A DNA stretch of 64,000 nt from positions 224,673,643 through 224,737,642 of the forward strand of contig CM040128.1 in the NCBI GenBank assembly GCA_022559845.1, read 5' to 3'. The stretch comes from Amorphophallus konjac (taxonomy: Eukaryota; Streptophyta; Magnoliopsida; Alismatales; Araceae). Below the pieces are notes generated by a model that was not told the DNA's origin, searched no databases, and saw only the letters and a list, made by a program, of their open reading frames with translations. Below are positions 10,768 to 22,507 of the stretch, in pieces. The first letter of the stretch is position 1; the number at the start of each line of letters is the position of its first letter. The position numbers and the translations under genes are program-made.

Positions 10768-12430
10768 CGGCCGAGGTATCCTCAGTTGAACGAAAGCGGT
10801 GCCCTCTACCTATCACCAAAAGATAAAGTTCCCCACCAAGCATGGCGTGGGGGAGGTCCGGGGTAACCAGGCATTGGCTAGACGATGCTATATAATCTCG
10901 GTCGAAGCCACGAGGCCGGAAGGGAAAAACAAAGGAGTGAAGGGAGCCGAGGAGGGACCTGCAACATCTGAGCCTGGTGGCGAGTTGCTAACGGTCTTCC
11001 TCAATGGTGACCCAACTCTAGAAGTCAAGATCGGAGCCGATCTACCATACGAGGAACAAGAAAAATATAAGGATTTCCTTTCCCAGTACGTCCAAGTCTT
11101 TGCATGGTCTGACGAGCATCTCCCCGGGATCCCGGGAGACATGGTGATGCACAAGCTCAACCTCGACCCAACGGTGAAACCTGTCCAGTAACGCAGGAGA
11201 AAGCACGCCCCAGAGAAGCAAGCGGTCATCAAAGAGTAAGTCATCAAGGGGCAAAAGATTGGCCTTTTTAGTCCAGTCCTGTACCCTACGTGGCTCACCA
11301 ACATCGTCCTAGTACCAAAGGCTTCGGGGAAATGGCGGATGTGCGTAGACTTCACCGACCTTTACAAGGCTACCCCAAAAGATTGCTACCCGCTGCCAAG
11401 CATCGATCAACTGGTCAACTCAACCTCTGGTAACGAGTTGCTCAGCTTCCTGGATGCCTACTCCGGTTACCATCAGATTAGGATGGACCCAGAGGACATC
11501 GAAAAGACCGCCTTCATCACCGACTTCGGTGTACACTGCTACACCCGAATGCCGTTCGGGTTGAAAAATGCTGGAGCAACATATCAGAGATTGATCAACC
11601 ACATCTTCGAGGGGCAGCTCGGTCGGAATGTCATGGCCTACATTGATGATATGCTCATCAAAACACCAAAGGCCGAAGATCATCTTGCCGATTTAGCCGA
11701 GACCTTCGACACCCTCTTAAGGTGCAACACGAAGCTCAACCCCGCTAAATGTGCATTCGAAGTCAGATCCGGGAAGTTCTTAGGCTTCTTGGTAACCCAG
11801 CATGGGATTGAGACCAATCCCGACAAGGTTCAGGCCATCCTGAACATGCGGCCACCCACCTGCATCAAGGATGCCCAACACCTTATGGGGTGCATTACTG
11901 CGCTCAATCGTTTCCTATCCCGGGCGGCCGAACGATGCTTGCCCTTCTTCAAATTATTGAGCGGACCCAAAATGGCATCTGCTACGTTCGCCTGGGATGA
12001 AGAATGTCAGAAGGCATTCACAGAACTCAAGAAAATCTTGGCCTCACCCCCGGTGCTATCCAAGCCAGTCCCGGGCGAAGCTCTACACCTTTACCTCTCG
12101 GCGACCCATTCCACAGTGAGCTTAGTCCTAGTCAGGAACGACGCGGGGATCGTGAGACTGGTCTACTATACCAGCAAGGTGCTTAATGAGGCTGAAAAAG
12201 GGTACCCTGCAATCGAGAAACTCATGCTAGCGTTGGTAACCTCGGCCAAGCACCTCTGGCCCTACTTTCAAGGGCACTCCATCGTCGTATTGACCGGCGA
12301 ACCCCTGAAGAGGATCCTCTTTCACCCTGAAGCCTCGAGATGCCTTGTCAAGTGGGCCATCATGCTCGGACCTATGACATCTCATATCGCCCCCGCTCGG
12401 CCATCAAGGGACAGGCCCTCGCGGACTTGA
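10768..12430 (+). pseudogene. pol: Protease C-terminus, reverse transcriptase and gypsy RNase H of T
   Basis: The RT copies element RNA into DNA and RNase H removes the RNA strand. The protease end and linker lie at 10790-11191, with a stop at 11189. RT runs from about 11240, with conserved strings CVDF, FLDAYSGYHQI, MPFGLKNAGATYQRL and the catalytic YIDDML near 11640. A gypsy RNase H follows (about 11980-12360) with YYTSKVL. A frameshift near 12370 moves the reading frame into the second RNase H. The protein is otherwise long and recognisable, but it is non-functional. Confidence 0.88.
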
Positions 12431-12963
12431 TCGTCGAAAGCACAGTCCCGACTGAAGAGGCACTTCTACCTGCGCCCTGGCCCACTTGGGACCTGTTAGT
12501 CGACGGGTCCTCCAACTCGTCCAGATGCGGCGTCGGTGTCCTTCTCAAGTCCCCCGAGGGGGCAGAGTTGCGGTATGCCTTGAAATTCAACTTCCAGGCA
12601 TCCAACAATGCCTCCGAGTACAAAGCCCTTATCTCGGGGGCCAGGATGGCCCGACGACTGGGGGCCCAATGAGTCAGGATCCACACCGACTCCCAATTGG
12701 TCGCTAGCCAGGTTAACGATGATTACGAAGCTCAGGAAGGACAAATGATCAAGTACCTCCAGATGGTCAAAAGGATGGCCCGACTCTTCGAGAGCTTCGA
12801 GGTAGTTCGGATAGCCCGGGAAGAAAACTCCCGAGTGGACGCCCTCTCTCGCCTGGCCTCCTCCCTCGACCCCGAAGGTACTCGATCGGTCTTCCTCGAA
12901 GAACTCGAGCGATTGAGCATCGAATCCGAGCTCATGACCGTTGACCCAGCACCCCTGAGCGAC
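12370..12963 (+). pseudogene. Second, archaeal-type RNase H of T
   Basis: After the frameshift the protein continues with KGQALADLI and then a second RNase H core: LVDGSS (first Asp), NNASEYKAL (Glu) and, after a stop at 12670, IHTDSQLV (Asp), ending REENSRVDALSRLAS. A second RNase H of archaeal type after the gypsy one is a hallmark of the Tat clade. All three visible acidic residues are kept. The stop at 12670 replaces a codon inside the domain. Confidence 0.85.
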
Positions 12964-14183
12964 TAGCGGACCCCCTACATATCCTGGCTCCGGGATTCTC
13001 AAGAGCCCCCCAACCCTCGGGAGGCTCGTAAACTTAAGTACCAAGCTCAGCGTTTCATCATGCTGGATGATGCCTTGTACCACAGATCTTTCTCCGGTCC
13101 CCTCCTCAAGTGCATCGGCGTCGACGAAGCCAGTCGAGCGGTTCAGGAAGTACATGAAGGCATCTGCGGTGCGCACCAAAGAGAAAGATCGCTCGCCAGG
13201 ATCTTGCTTCGACAAGGTTACTGGTTGCCCACTTTCCAGTGCGACTGCACGACCTATGTACTGAAGTGCGACCGATGTCAGCGCTTCGACCATCTGATCC
13301 GCCAGCCCGCCGCGGAGCTCATCACCCTTGCCGAGCCATACCCCTTTGCTCGGTGGGGGATCGACATCTTGTGGCCATTCCCTATAGCTCATGCTGAAAA
13401 GAAGTTCGTCATCATCACCATCGACTACTTCACCAAGTGGATTGAGGCCAAGGCCACCACCAGGATCACCGAATCGGTTGTATGGAGTTTCATTTGGAAG
13501 TCGATCATTTGTTGTTACAGTGTCCCCCGAGTGATTGTGAGGGATAATGGTCGGCAATTTGATTCTCGTTACTTCAGAGACAGATGTGCCGACCTAAACA
13601 TTTGCAATCACTTCACTTCGGTAACCCACCCTCAGGCCAACGGACTAGTCGAGAATGCCAACAAAACTATCTTAAAAGGCATCAAAACCAGGCTCGGCAA
13701 AGCCAAGGGAAGCTGGCTCGAGGAATTACCGAGCGTACTATGGTAACATCGAACTACTCCGAGAACAGCCACCGGTGAAACACCTTTCTACCTAGTATAT
13801 GGCACGGAAGCTGTGATCCCATTAGAGGTCGGCAACCCTTCTCTCCGAGTCGTCCACTTCAAACCTGAGGTAAACGAGCAGAAACTGCTGGAAAACCTTG
13901 ACTTAGTGAACGAGATCTGAGAGATTACAAATATCCGAGCAACAAAATATCAACGGCGCGTCACTCGATACTACAACTCCAGAGTCCGAGACAGACATTT
14001 CCAGCCAGGAAACTTCATCCTCAGAAAGGCCGAAGCCTCTCGACCACTGGAAGCGGCGGGAAAGCTAGCCCCTACCGAGTGGTCGAGATGCTCAAGAAAG
14101 GGGCGTATTGATTGTCCACCATGGAAGGAGCACCCATCCCTAGGACATGGAACGCGACAACACTAAGCAAGTTCTATTTTTGA
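12964..14183 (+). pseudogene. int: Integrase of T
   Basis: Integrase inserts the DNA copy into the chromosome. The His-His-Cys-Cys zinc domain lies at about 13150-13285, ending LKCDRCQ. The catalytic core has Asp in GIDIL, Asp in VRDNG and Glu in GLVENAN. Stops occur at 12964, 13744 and 13918. A small deletion near 14070 removes a few residues and shifts the frame. The C-terminus ends near 14183 with MEGAPIPRTWNA, a typical Tat ending. No chromodomain is present, as expected for Tat. Confidence 0.85.
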
Positions 14184-15480
14184 TCATCTAGTAAACACGC
14201 ACATGTAAGCAATGTAGAATAAACGCCATTCCTCTCTTTTCATTAAACTCTAGTGTACATCAAGTAGGCCGCAGCCAATACAATATAAATCAGCAAACGA
14301 AAAATTACATCCACTGGTACTACGACATGAGCAGAGCGCTCGACTAACTCGGTGAGCACTCCTACGTCCAGCCACTGACTCTGCCTAGCGCAGAAACTGG
14401 CTCGGATAAAGGATAGCCGACCCCGTTGATTTGAGAAGCTCAGAAAAGAGGTGCCAAAGGTATTAGAGGAAAAAAAAGAAGAAAAAACAAGAGAAGGCCT
14501 CCTCTGCCAACTCTCTGGAAGGAGGATGGAAGCCGAACAGAAAGCAAGCACCCTCAAGTGGTGCGAGCAAGGATAAAGAAAGAAAGAGGAAAAGAGGGGA
14601 AACAACAAAAACAAAAAAAGGAAGAAGTCGACCTAAGACAATTGAAGTGGAAGCTTGAAGAGCCCCCCTCTAAGCAATGGGATCGACATCGGAAAGAAAG
14701 GAGGGGATGGGTGAGCAGTGAAAGAAGGAAGCTTGAAGAGCTCCCTCTCCCCTCAGGATAGTGTAGGCGGGCCGGGGGCACGAAGGTGACATGCTCCAAC
14801 ATGTCAAACCCTCTTCCGAACTGTCCACCGACTATCGAACCCTCTTCCGAACTAGAGTAGCAGGAGCTTCCCTCCCACTACTGTCCGCATCATCATCTTC
14901 TGAAGCACCTTCCATGCCCCATTGAGATCGATAGCACAACACTTCGCGGAAAGGGAAGAAGGAGAAACCGTCAGGGATGGCCTTAAGCAATGAAGGAAAG
15001 AGGAGATGCCCCTCGGACTTTTTATAGGCCGAAGGGGAGCTGATTGCCTTAAATGACTCTCCCCTTAAAAACACGCTAAAGGAGCCTTCCCTGAGATGGT
15101 TACCTCATTTCCCAACATCCCCCTAGCGGGACGCGCGAAGCGGCAAGTCATTTAGGGCGGCATGGGAAAGCAGAAAGGTGTCGGCGTCATGTCAAATATC
15201 TGACTGATCGGCACGCACGATATCTGTAGAGAAAATCGATGCCTTCCCCAACAACTATGGATACAATAGTCAAATCATGCCAAAGGCGGAAAGAAACAGT
15301 CAATTCAGCACTTAATATCGCCGCTACTATACTTTCCAAAGAAGGTTTTTCACAACTACACAAGGAAAAAAGAAAAAGAAAGAAAGAGCTGGTACATCAG
15401 GCCTCTGGCCCATCTCGAGGCTCGATAGGCGAGGGTCCCTCGACACCAGACGATCCGCCCCCGATACTCTCGGCGACGGC
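14184..15480. other. Non-coding region between T pol and its antisense ORF
   Basis: Purine-rich plus-strand DNA with no recognisable domain on either strand. It contains two small internal duplications: GGAAGCTTGAAGAGC near 14650 and 14730, and CGAACCCTCTTCCGAACT near 14805-14855. It probably holds the 3' UTR of the antisense gene and a spacer. Confidence 0.45.
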
Positions 15481-15489
15481 CGACCCAAG

Positions 15490-17939
15490 CATTGACCCCA
15501 CCTGTGTGTGAACTGTCTCGGTCGCGTGCCCTCCCGAGGCTGCTGGAGTTGGCGATCGCTCGGACGAGACCGAGGCCCCCCGACTCCCCTTTTCGCTCGA
15601 CGTATGGTGGGAGGAGTCAGTGGAACCCTAGTCCAAGTCATAGCGTCACCCGGTAGGGAAAATGAGCCCAGACGCTTGGGCCTCCGCCTCTATGATGGCC
15701 CGATTGAAGCGCTTCCGAAGGCCCCGACGGTAGCCTGACTTATAATAAGGGAAGGCAATCTTATGAAGAATTACGTGGTAAGCCTCTGAGCATTTATATT
15801 ACTCAAGCGCTTCCACCCCAGCCAGCTCCGCCTTCCTCTCAACCTTGGCTATCCTCTGTTTCGCCTCGGATAGCCTCCTCTTGGCCTCGCTCTGTGCATC
15901 CTCGGCCCCCCGGACTCGGCCCTCGAGTCCCTCACGCTCGACCTTCCATTGCTCATCGCGCTCGACCTGAACTCTGCGCTCTGCCTCCAGGAGCCCATTC
16001 TTCAGATCGACCATACGACAGGCCTGGGCCAACTGCTCAGCCAACGACCGAGCCTCTGCCTGGATCGACTGCACCTGTGCCTGAAGCGGGGCCACCTTCC
16101 GATGAAGGTCCCCAAGTTCAAGGGTCAAACGCTCGATCTTCCGATCAAGCGCGCCATGGGCCCATGAAAGAGACTCCCGCTCCGACTCCGCCCGAGAATA
16201 CGCATCCACCACCTCAGCCCCTAGCTGGGCAAAGACTAGACCACCCTCCATAATCCGCTCCAGAAGCACTGAGGGGGGACCTTTCCTGAGTTCTCCTCGC
16301 GTGGCTCCCGAAGCTATGGAGTGGCACCTCTGGTATAGAGAGGCCCGGACGCTGAAGGTACTAGTCGAGGGAGGGGATACCCTCTCCAGGGCAACCGGGA
16401 TTGGTGTGCCTCCCCCGAGCGACCCTGCCTCAGGGGCCCCACCGGTTGGCTCGGACTGGGCCACCTCGCCGCATACCTCCCCGGCCTCGATCGGTTGCGA
16501 CGGAGTCACTTCATTCTATGACCCTCCAGCCTCGACCGGTTCAGACCGGACCCCTCCGTCTTGCGCCCCTTTGATCTCACTCGGCGCCCCGACGTCGGCC
16601 ACGACCCCTTCGGCATTAGCCTCCCCTTGCTCTATAGAGGGAGAAGCCAACAGAGGAGCCTCCTCGGTCGGGCGGGCGACCTCCGCCTTTCTTGCCTGTT
16701 TCTTCTCGGCAGACAAGGCCTGCATCAAAGACCTTAGCAACTTCGCCACGGAATCCTTATGCTTGACCCCCCAGTGCTCGGAAGCATCATCCTGGACGGC
16801 CCGCTTGCCCTTATCCCAGGCACGGGATGAGCCCTCCGAAGCTTGAAGATCGCTCGGAGCCGTCGTATCATCCACGTCGATAACCTCCAACTTGGCTGGC
16901 GGTACCTCCTCCTCAGCAGCTCGCCTCAGGTCTGAACGAAAGAGAGCAAACTATGAGAAGGAAGGCACTTGCCCGATAAAAAAGGGGGATCAAGCCTCTG
17001 AAACCCCTACCTATCGACAACAGCACTCGAGAAAGGTACTCCTCGATATTGGATGGGGTCACCAACTCAGCAGTCGACTGGTGATTCTTCAGAAGGATAG
17101 CAGCCTCCCTCTCCACCTCCGGGGAGACCTCCGTTTGCTTCGAAAGAACATTCGGGTAAAAGTTGGGCACCGTCGGAAAATCCCAGGGCACACCGACTGC
17201 AGATGCGCCCACCCAGAAGTACTGGGTCTTCCACCCCTTGTGAGAGGAATCCTTCAGGGAAAGGGACACACAACTCCTTTTTCGCTTCGCCTGGATGAAG
17301 AAGAAGCACTTTCCGGCGTAAAGGTTCTCCTTCAACTCAAAAAAATAGAGGAAAAGGTCCAACGAGGTGTTCACCCCAGTCTAGCCACAGAGGAAAATGA
17401 AGGAGAAGATAAGGGTATAGGAGTTTGAGACTAGCTTAATTAGATCCATCCAATAGGACCGAAGCAAATCGGCAACAAAGGAATGAAGGGGTAGGCGAAA
17501 GCCACATTTCCAGGCCATAAGAAAGGAACAAAAGAAACTCGTGAGGTTCAGGTGCGAAGAACTGGAACCACCAAGGTAGCCTATACTAATTCTCCAGTTG
17601 CTTTACATCAACCTCCCTCAGATCGCTGCGGAGAGGCTCCGACAGTGCTAGAAAAGCCCTTGGGGGCCGTTCTTCCCACTGCCCCTCGGCCTCAGGATTT
17701 TGGTCCGCCATAGAACAGACAGAAGAACTGGAGGAGGAAGGGGAAGGCTCCGGACCAGAGGACTCCAGAGGAGAAGGAAGCTGTGGGATCGTCGCCACGA
17801 TAATCTCTTCTAGCTCCGCAAAAGCCACTACGATTCTCTGCTCCTCCGAATCGCTCTCACGGCGCATGAGCCTCCCCTCAAATATGAAGGCAATACAAAG
17901 GCAAAACCCTAAACCCCGGAGGTAAAGGGACGCAAGCAA
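15490..17939 (-). pseudogene. Antisense ORF (aORF) of T, 'putative gypsy type transposon' family
   Basis: This gene is read opposite to gag-pol. A first exon-like ORF (17939-17586) is acidic and Ser-rich. The segment 17374-16913 has features of the plant 'putative gypsy type transposon' domain (FFELKEN, AGKCFFF, SHKGWKTQYFWVG). The frame at 16890-15799 is continuous except for a stop at 16516. It gives a hydrophilic stretch, then about 150 residues of coiled coil. The same frame continues past 15799 as YKCSEAYHV...SGYRRGLRKRF, the usual tail of such proteins. The frame changes between segments may be introns or shifts. Function is unknown. Such antisense genes are known in Tat elements. Confidence 0.75.
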
Positions 17940-18151
17940 TGCACGATGCTTATAACCCCCAGCCAGAAGCTGCGTGGCGTTCTGATCTCCCGAAGAGGGG
18001 CCTTCTTACAACAATTCGCCAGAATTATCTTGATGGGCATATTTTCAGGACAAGCCACATCATATGGCCCCTGCCAGAGAAAGATCTCCACCCAACTAGA
18101 GACACAAAAGGTCCGGCTCAAATGCTACTCGTCCGAGCCTAATTTTGGCTC

Positions 18152-18171
18152 GGGAGTAGGAGGGGGACAAG
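18152..18171 (+). promoter_or_regulatory. Polypurine tract of T
   Basis: GGGAGTAGGAGGGGGACAAG directly precedes the 3' LTR and would prime plus-strand synthesis. Confidence 0.8.
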
Positions 18172-18893
18172 TGGAGAGGGGAAATCTTACCGCCCTAACG
18201 GAGAGGCCAAATGAGATCCAACCCGAACCGACGAGGCCCAGCTCCTTGGAGTGATAGCCATAGGGCCAACTCAATACATGCCTAATAACTCACTTAGATC
18301 AAGCACTTCCTAGGCGGCCTTCGGGTTGGGAAGTCTGAGCATCAAATCGATTGGGAAAGCTCCCTCGGAGCCTAGTATTCCCTACCCAAAACCACAAACT
18401 CATCGCGCGGGAGGCATCTCCTGGGCTAGTGCCTCACGCTCGAGCCAATTGATGGAAGCTTATCTGTACCGCCGTTACGAGCCCTTTAAAAGCTGGGAGC
18501 TCAAGGGGATAAGGAAGATCAAGAGTCCACATGCTATAAAGAGCCCGCAAGGAGGACATAACCTCCCCTGAAAACCTCAGCTTACATGGATCATGCACTC
18601 AACGAGCAACTATTTAAGTCGGAAGAGCCCTACTGTGAGGAGGGAAGCCAAAAACCCTGAGCAGGAACCACTTCACCTCTTGGTGGAGAGGGATCTCGCG
18701 CCCCCATCTCCCCCCTATCTCTTCCCTTTGCACCAGTGCTCTACTACACTTGCTGACTTAGGCATCGAAGGGTTTTCCCCGGAGATCCATCCCTGGGCAC
18801 CTCTGACTTGTTTCTCTTCTTGCAGTTCATGCTTCAACCATACGTGGTTATCCTCTTCCCCGCTCTGGAGTAGCGCGAGATCACCCATCTTCA
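18172..18893 (+). repeat. 3' LTR of T
   Basis: 722 bp from TGGAGAGGGGAAATC to CCCATCTTCA, the same length as the 5' LTR with scattered substitutions (roughly 6-7 % by eye). It is followed by GATGG and then by O's tandem repeat in register. Confidence 0.9.
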
Positions 18894-19239
18894 GATGGTA
18901 TGTTCACCGATCTCACCGATGATGACGAGGATCGATGTTGGTTTGATCATCAGCATTGGTTTAATGTCGAAGCAAAGATAGGTTTAATCACTAACGAGGA
19001 TGAAAGGTCCAGGTCAACAGTATGTTCACCGATCTCGCCGATGATTAGGAGGATCAATGTTGGTTTGTTCATCAGCATTGGGTAGATGTCGAAGCAATGA
19101 CAGGTAATCGTTCACGAGGATGAAAGGTCCAAGTCAAAAGTATATTCACCGCTCTCATCGATGATGATGAGGATAAATGTTGGTTTGTTCATCAGCATTG
19201 GGTAGATGCCGAAGCAAGATAGGTTCAATCGTTAGCAGC
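18894..19239. repeat. ~121-bp tandem repeat array, block 3 (O, right of T)
   Basis: Nearly three units. GTATGTTCACC landmarks at 18898 and 19020 are 122 bp apart, with a variant at 19140 giving 120 bp. Each unit has CGATGATGA, GGTTTGTTCATCAGCATTGG and GGATGAAAGGTCCA. The blocks of O on either side of T are the same repeat. Confidence 0.8.
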
Positions 19240-19709
19240 ATAGGTGGAAGGCTTATGCTAGTGGGATTTATATAAGGAATCTCACGTGAGGGCTCCCGTG
19301 AGTGCATAGAAAATTTGACCCTAAAGGTGTCTTTCAAATGGGAGGTATCATGTCTATCACCACATTACTGGCCCAAGCGCCCTTTCAGATTTTCACCGGA
19401 GCTAGCCCCCTCTTGATTTTGCCCACATGCCCTCTCGGGTTTTCACGTGACGGGTTCACTATTTTGCCTACAACGCCCTTTTAGGTTTTCGCCACAGCCG
19501 GGTTATAGCCGTTTTTGGCCTTGTTCAGGATACCCGAACAAGTCTGGCGAGGAACCTCTATTTTAAGTCCCATTTTTTTTGAACAAAGATAGTTGGTATG
19601 GGTTTGTTCGTGGACTGAAACATGACATTCAAGTCCAAGCATTTTGTCGGTCGGTGCACGGACGTGCATTTGATAATGTATTCATTAGCGTGGGGGTGGA
19701 TGCTAATGC
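19240..19709. repeat. Second copy of the GCGCCC/GGTTTTCAC spacer of O
   Basis: 19340-19600 repeats the 5690-5930 spacer, including ACCACATTACTG, three GCCCT...TTTTCAC sub-repeats and CTCTATTTTAAG. After it, sequence with GGTTTGTTCGTGGAC leads into the AATGC target site of the composite. Confidence 0.6.
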
Positions 19710-20167
19710 TGTTAGGGTGCAAGGCACGGATTCAGAGGGGGGGTGAATGAATCCCCGTTCAAAAAACTATTGCGGAATTAAAATCTAGGTTAGCCTGAAC
19801 AAATTAAATGCCCTCCAGAGATAGGAAGATGATAATCAAATAGTAGATGCAGAGTTAATAGCTCATACTAAATCATAACTCTGCCAGACACAATATCGAA
19901 TGCCAAGCGAGCATACAGACTGACATATCGTAGAACACACTAGCAGACCTTCAAGCTCCGAATAGCACGCAATCTCCGCAGACAAGAACTACGCAAAATA
20001 GGCTCACTTAGAAACATATATAATGCTCAAGGGTACTTCAGATAGAAACAAGAGTGCTCAGACAACCTGTGAAAGAGGTAGAAGAAAAGGGGCAAACACA
20101 CAAGGTAAACCACGGCACAATAGATTTTTTGGTGGTTCGGCCTACAACCCACGGACCTACATCCACC

Positions 20168-20565
20168 CCTCACTACAAATCGGAGTAAGGCTTCCCTTGC
20201 CAAAGCAAGAAGCAGACTCAGTCTGCAACAACCGCTGCCTTACAGCTTGACCCAGAGGAACACTCTCCTCTCTTCCTCCAACCTGGAGGGGAACCACTAG
20301 TGACACCACGTCACTAGCAACCGGAGACACAGTCTCCCTTCCTCCAAACCGGAGGGGAACCCGTGAGTGACACCCAACCACTCACAACCAGAGACCCAAG
20401 TTTCCCTTCCTCTGAAACCCAGAGGGAATCCACAAGTGACAGCCTATCACTTGCAAACCGGAGGACCAATCCTCCCTTCCTCCAAACCGGAGGGAAACCA
20501 ACAAGTAGCACACCACTACTCGCAATCAGAGACTACGTCTCCCATCTCCTTAGTCCACAGGAGGA
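20168..20565 (-). repeat. Hairpin array in the leader of LTR A
   Basis: A chain of short inverted repeats with little spacing, including CTAGTGAC/GTCACTAG, GTGAGTG/CACTCAC, CCTCC/GGAGG and GGAGGA/TCCTCC. Some stems here are slightly damaged compared with copies B and C. It lies downstream of the TATA box, so it would be transcribed at the RNA 5' end. Confidence 0.75.
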
Positions 20566-20948
20566 ACCCCGACCTCAAGCTAGAGGATCAGAAAACACTA
20601 ATGGAGAATGGGAAGAACAAATGAAAAAACAACAACAGAAACAAAAGGGAAAACAACTGTAGCTTCGAAGAGCAATTCCAACATAAGTCTTCAGGGAAAG
20701 CTCCCTCTTCTCTTCTTCTCAGCCTCTGGCTCTCTCTCTACTTCTCAGCTCTCTCTCTCTCTCTTCACTTCACAGCTCTCTCGCTCTCTCTAGACTTTTT
20801 CTTCTTCTCAGCTATCTCTTCTTTTCTCTCTTGGCTTTCTTCTCTGGTGGCTGCTCTTTTTCTTCCTTTCTTGCGCCTCACCCTTCTTCTCTTCTGGGTG
20901 CTCTTCTTTCCTTCTGGCGGCCTCTCCTTCTGAGAGGAAGAACATCCT

Positions 20949-20960
20949 GTATATATATAC
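20949..20960 (-). promoter_or_regulatory. TATA box in LTR A
   Basis: GTATATATATAC, conserved at the same place in LTRs B (35209) and C (53439). Transcription would run toward lower coordinates. Confidence 0.55.
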
Positions 20961-21249
20961 CCAAAATAGGGGCTCTGTAAACCCTTTTGGATAAGGGTTA
21001 TGATTCCATCCTTTTATCATTGGGCCACATGGCAGAATCTGAACGTGTGATGTCCACGTGTCTGAATCTCCACTTGAGGAATGTATTGGATCACGTGCCC
21101 ATCATAAGTATCCCTGGGTCACATGCCAGCTTCTAGTTCGAGCTCACGTGTCTGCTTTAAACCTGTTAGTGAAGCAAAAATGCATTTAGTCAAACACCTT
21201 GTAGTCATAAGTAAACAGTCAATGTGCTCTGACTATGATAAGCTTAATG

Positions 21250-22215
21250 CATATGCTCAGACATGAAAATAACATGCACATACCTCATAACGTGAAATGC
21301 AATCATGCTCAGACCTGTATGATGAAGTTTGCACAGACCTTGATGCATTGGGGAAAAACGTGCACTGACCTAAGTATTGTTGAAACCCAACCGTGCACTG
21401 ACCCTATGTGGAGACAAGTAGAGTGTGCATCGATGCTAGATGTGCAGGATGGCATAAATGCACGGACCTTCTATTGGATGAACAGTAACATGCACCGACT
21501 CCATACGGCATGAATCAAAAGATGCATCGACCCTAGTTTGCATATGAGATGTGGCTAGCACTGACCTTAACCTTTTGACAACTAGACCTGCACCGACCTT
21601 GAACCATTAACACAAGCATGCACCGACCTGCTACAGTGATGTGCACAGACCTTGTCATGCATAATGCAAGACCTGCACCGACCTTATCATGCCATAAGCA
21701 CAGCAGGCACCGACTTGCTACAGTGATGTGCTCCGACTTGGCGATGGATAAGGCAAGACATGCACAGACATTATATGCAACAACCAGTAACGTGCACCGA
21801 CCTTAGCTGAATGTGCTACAGTGCATGCACAGACCTGAATATGCATGTGCACAGACTTGAATAGTGTATGCACAGACTTGGGCTAGCATGCAAAACTACT
21901 AACGTCGACCTTAGTTTCTTGAGAGCATAACTAGCATCGACACTAGTTGTTTGGCTTCACAACTAGCACCGACCTTATGTATGAACCAGAATGAACATGT
22001 TATGCACAGACCTTGTCTAAGCTGGCTAGCATGATGTGCACGGACCTTGTATGCAGTTAAGTAAAATGTGCACCGACTTTGTGTTGTGCTGGCTTAAAGG
22101 TGCTTGGCCCTTGGCTGACCAATAGGAGACATATGCACAGACCTTGGTTTGCACTAGCTGGAAACATGCATTGACCTTAGTGTGTGCATATGACTTAACA
22201 ACCTAAAAGAAATGT
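21250..22215 (-). repeat. Iterated TGCACMGACCTT motif, U3 of LTR A
   Basis: About 30 copies at a mean spacing near 30 bp, with consensus TGCAC(A/C)GACCTT and frequent variants such as TAGCACCGACC. Linkers between copies are not alike, so this is an iterated short motif rather than a tandem duplication of a long unit. It lies upstream of the TATA box. Confidence 0.8.
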
Positions 22216-22493
22216 GTGCACAAAACCTGTTCGATGAAATGACTGTGCATTCAATCTGATGAGGCTCTATGCAGCATGAAAATGCATCTATCTAGAAAAA
22301 GCATATATCATGCAAATGATTATGATGACAACATTAATGCGCAAAAATCAATGCAGATCAAATAATCCTCATTAATGCACAGTGCAATGACCAGATGCAT
22401 AATCAAAGGCATAATTCATCATCATTCAATCTTTCATGTAAACACATGATGACTTATAGTGTTTGCTATCATCAAAACCACAGGGACACAGCA

Positions 22494-22507
22494 ATCTTCC
22501 CCTTTTT
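22494..22507 (-). promoter_or_regulatory. Polypurine tract of first unit
   Basis: On the minus strand, AAAAAGGGGAAGAT directly precedes the LTR start. This is the SIRE-type arrangement. Confidence 0.75.

Larger units (their letters stand above)
6177..18893 (+). mobile_element. Element T: complete Tat-type Ty3/gypsy retrotransposon with antisense ORF
   Basis: T is bounded by two 722-bp LTRs, with a tRNA primer site, gag, protease, RT, two RNases H, integrase, an antisense ORF and a polypurine tract in the expected order. Flanking 5-mers are AATGG and GATGG, a target duplication with one mismatch. It lies in the tandem repeats of O. The coding frame has many stops and shifts, and the LTRs differ at roughly 45-50 positions by hand count. 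T is therefore an old, dead copy. A 1.8-kb solo LTR (8970-10767) interrupts it. The antisense ORF resembles those of Grande/Retand-type Tat elements. Confidence 0.88.
19710..22493 (-). repeat. LTR A of the composite (3' LTR)
   Basis: 2784 bp, reading TGTTAGGGTGC...ACACAGCA on the plus strand. From right to left it has a U3 with an iterated TGCACMGACCTT motif, a TATA box at 20949, a pyrimidine-rich segment and an array of hairpins in the transcribed part. It is preceded on the left by AATGC. It carries more private differences than LTRs B and C do from each other. Confidence 0.88.

Noticed and set aside
12496..13557. 353-codon minus-strand ORF opposite T pol
   Set aside because: It is the mirror of the RNase H/integrase coding frame and has no domain of its own. 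GC-rich coding DNA often leaves the opposite strand open.
15239..15738. Short plus-strand ORFs in the T 3' region
   Set aside because: They lie opposite the readable tail of the antisense gene and have no recognisable content.
21250..22215. CRISPR-like regular repeats in the composite U3
   Set aside because: The repeated motif is only about 12 nt and degenerate, the spacing is irregular, and the sequence is eukaryotic with plant retrotransposon context.
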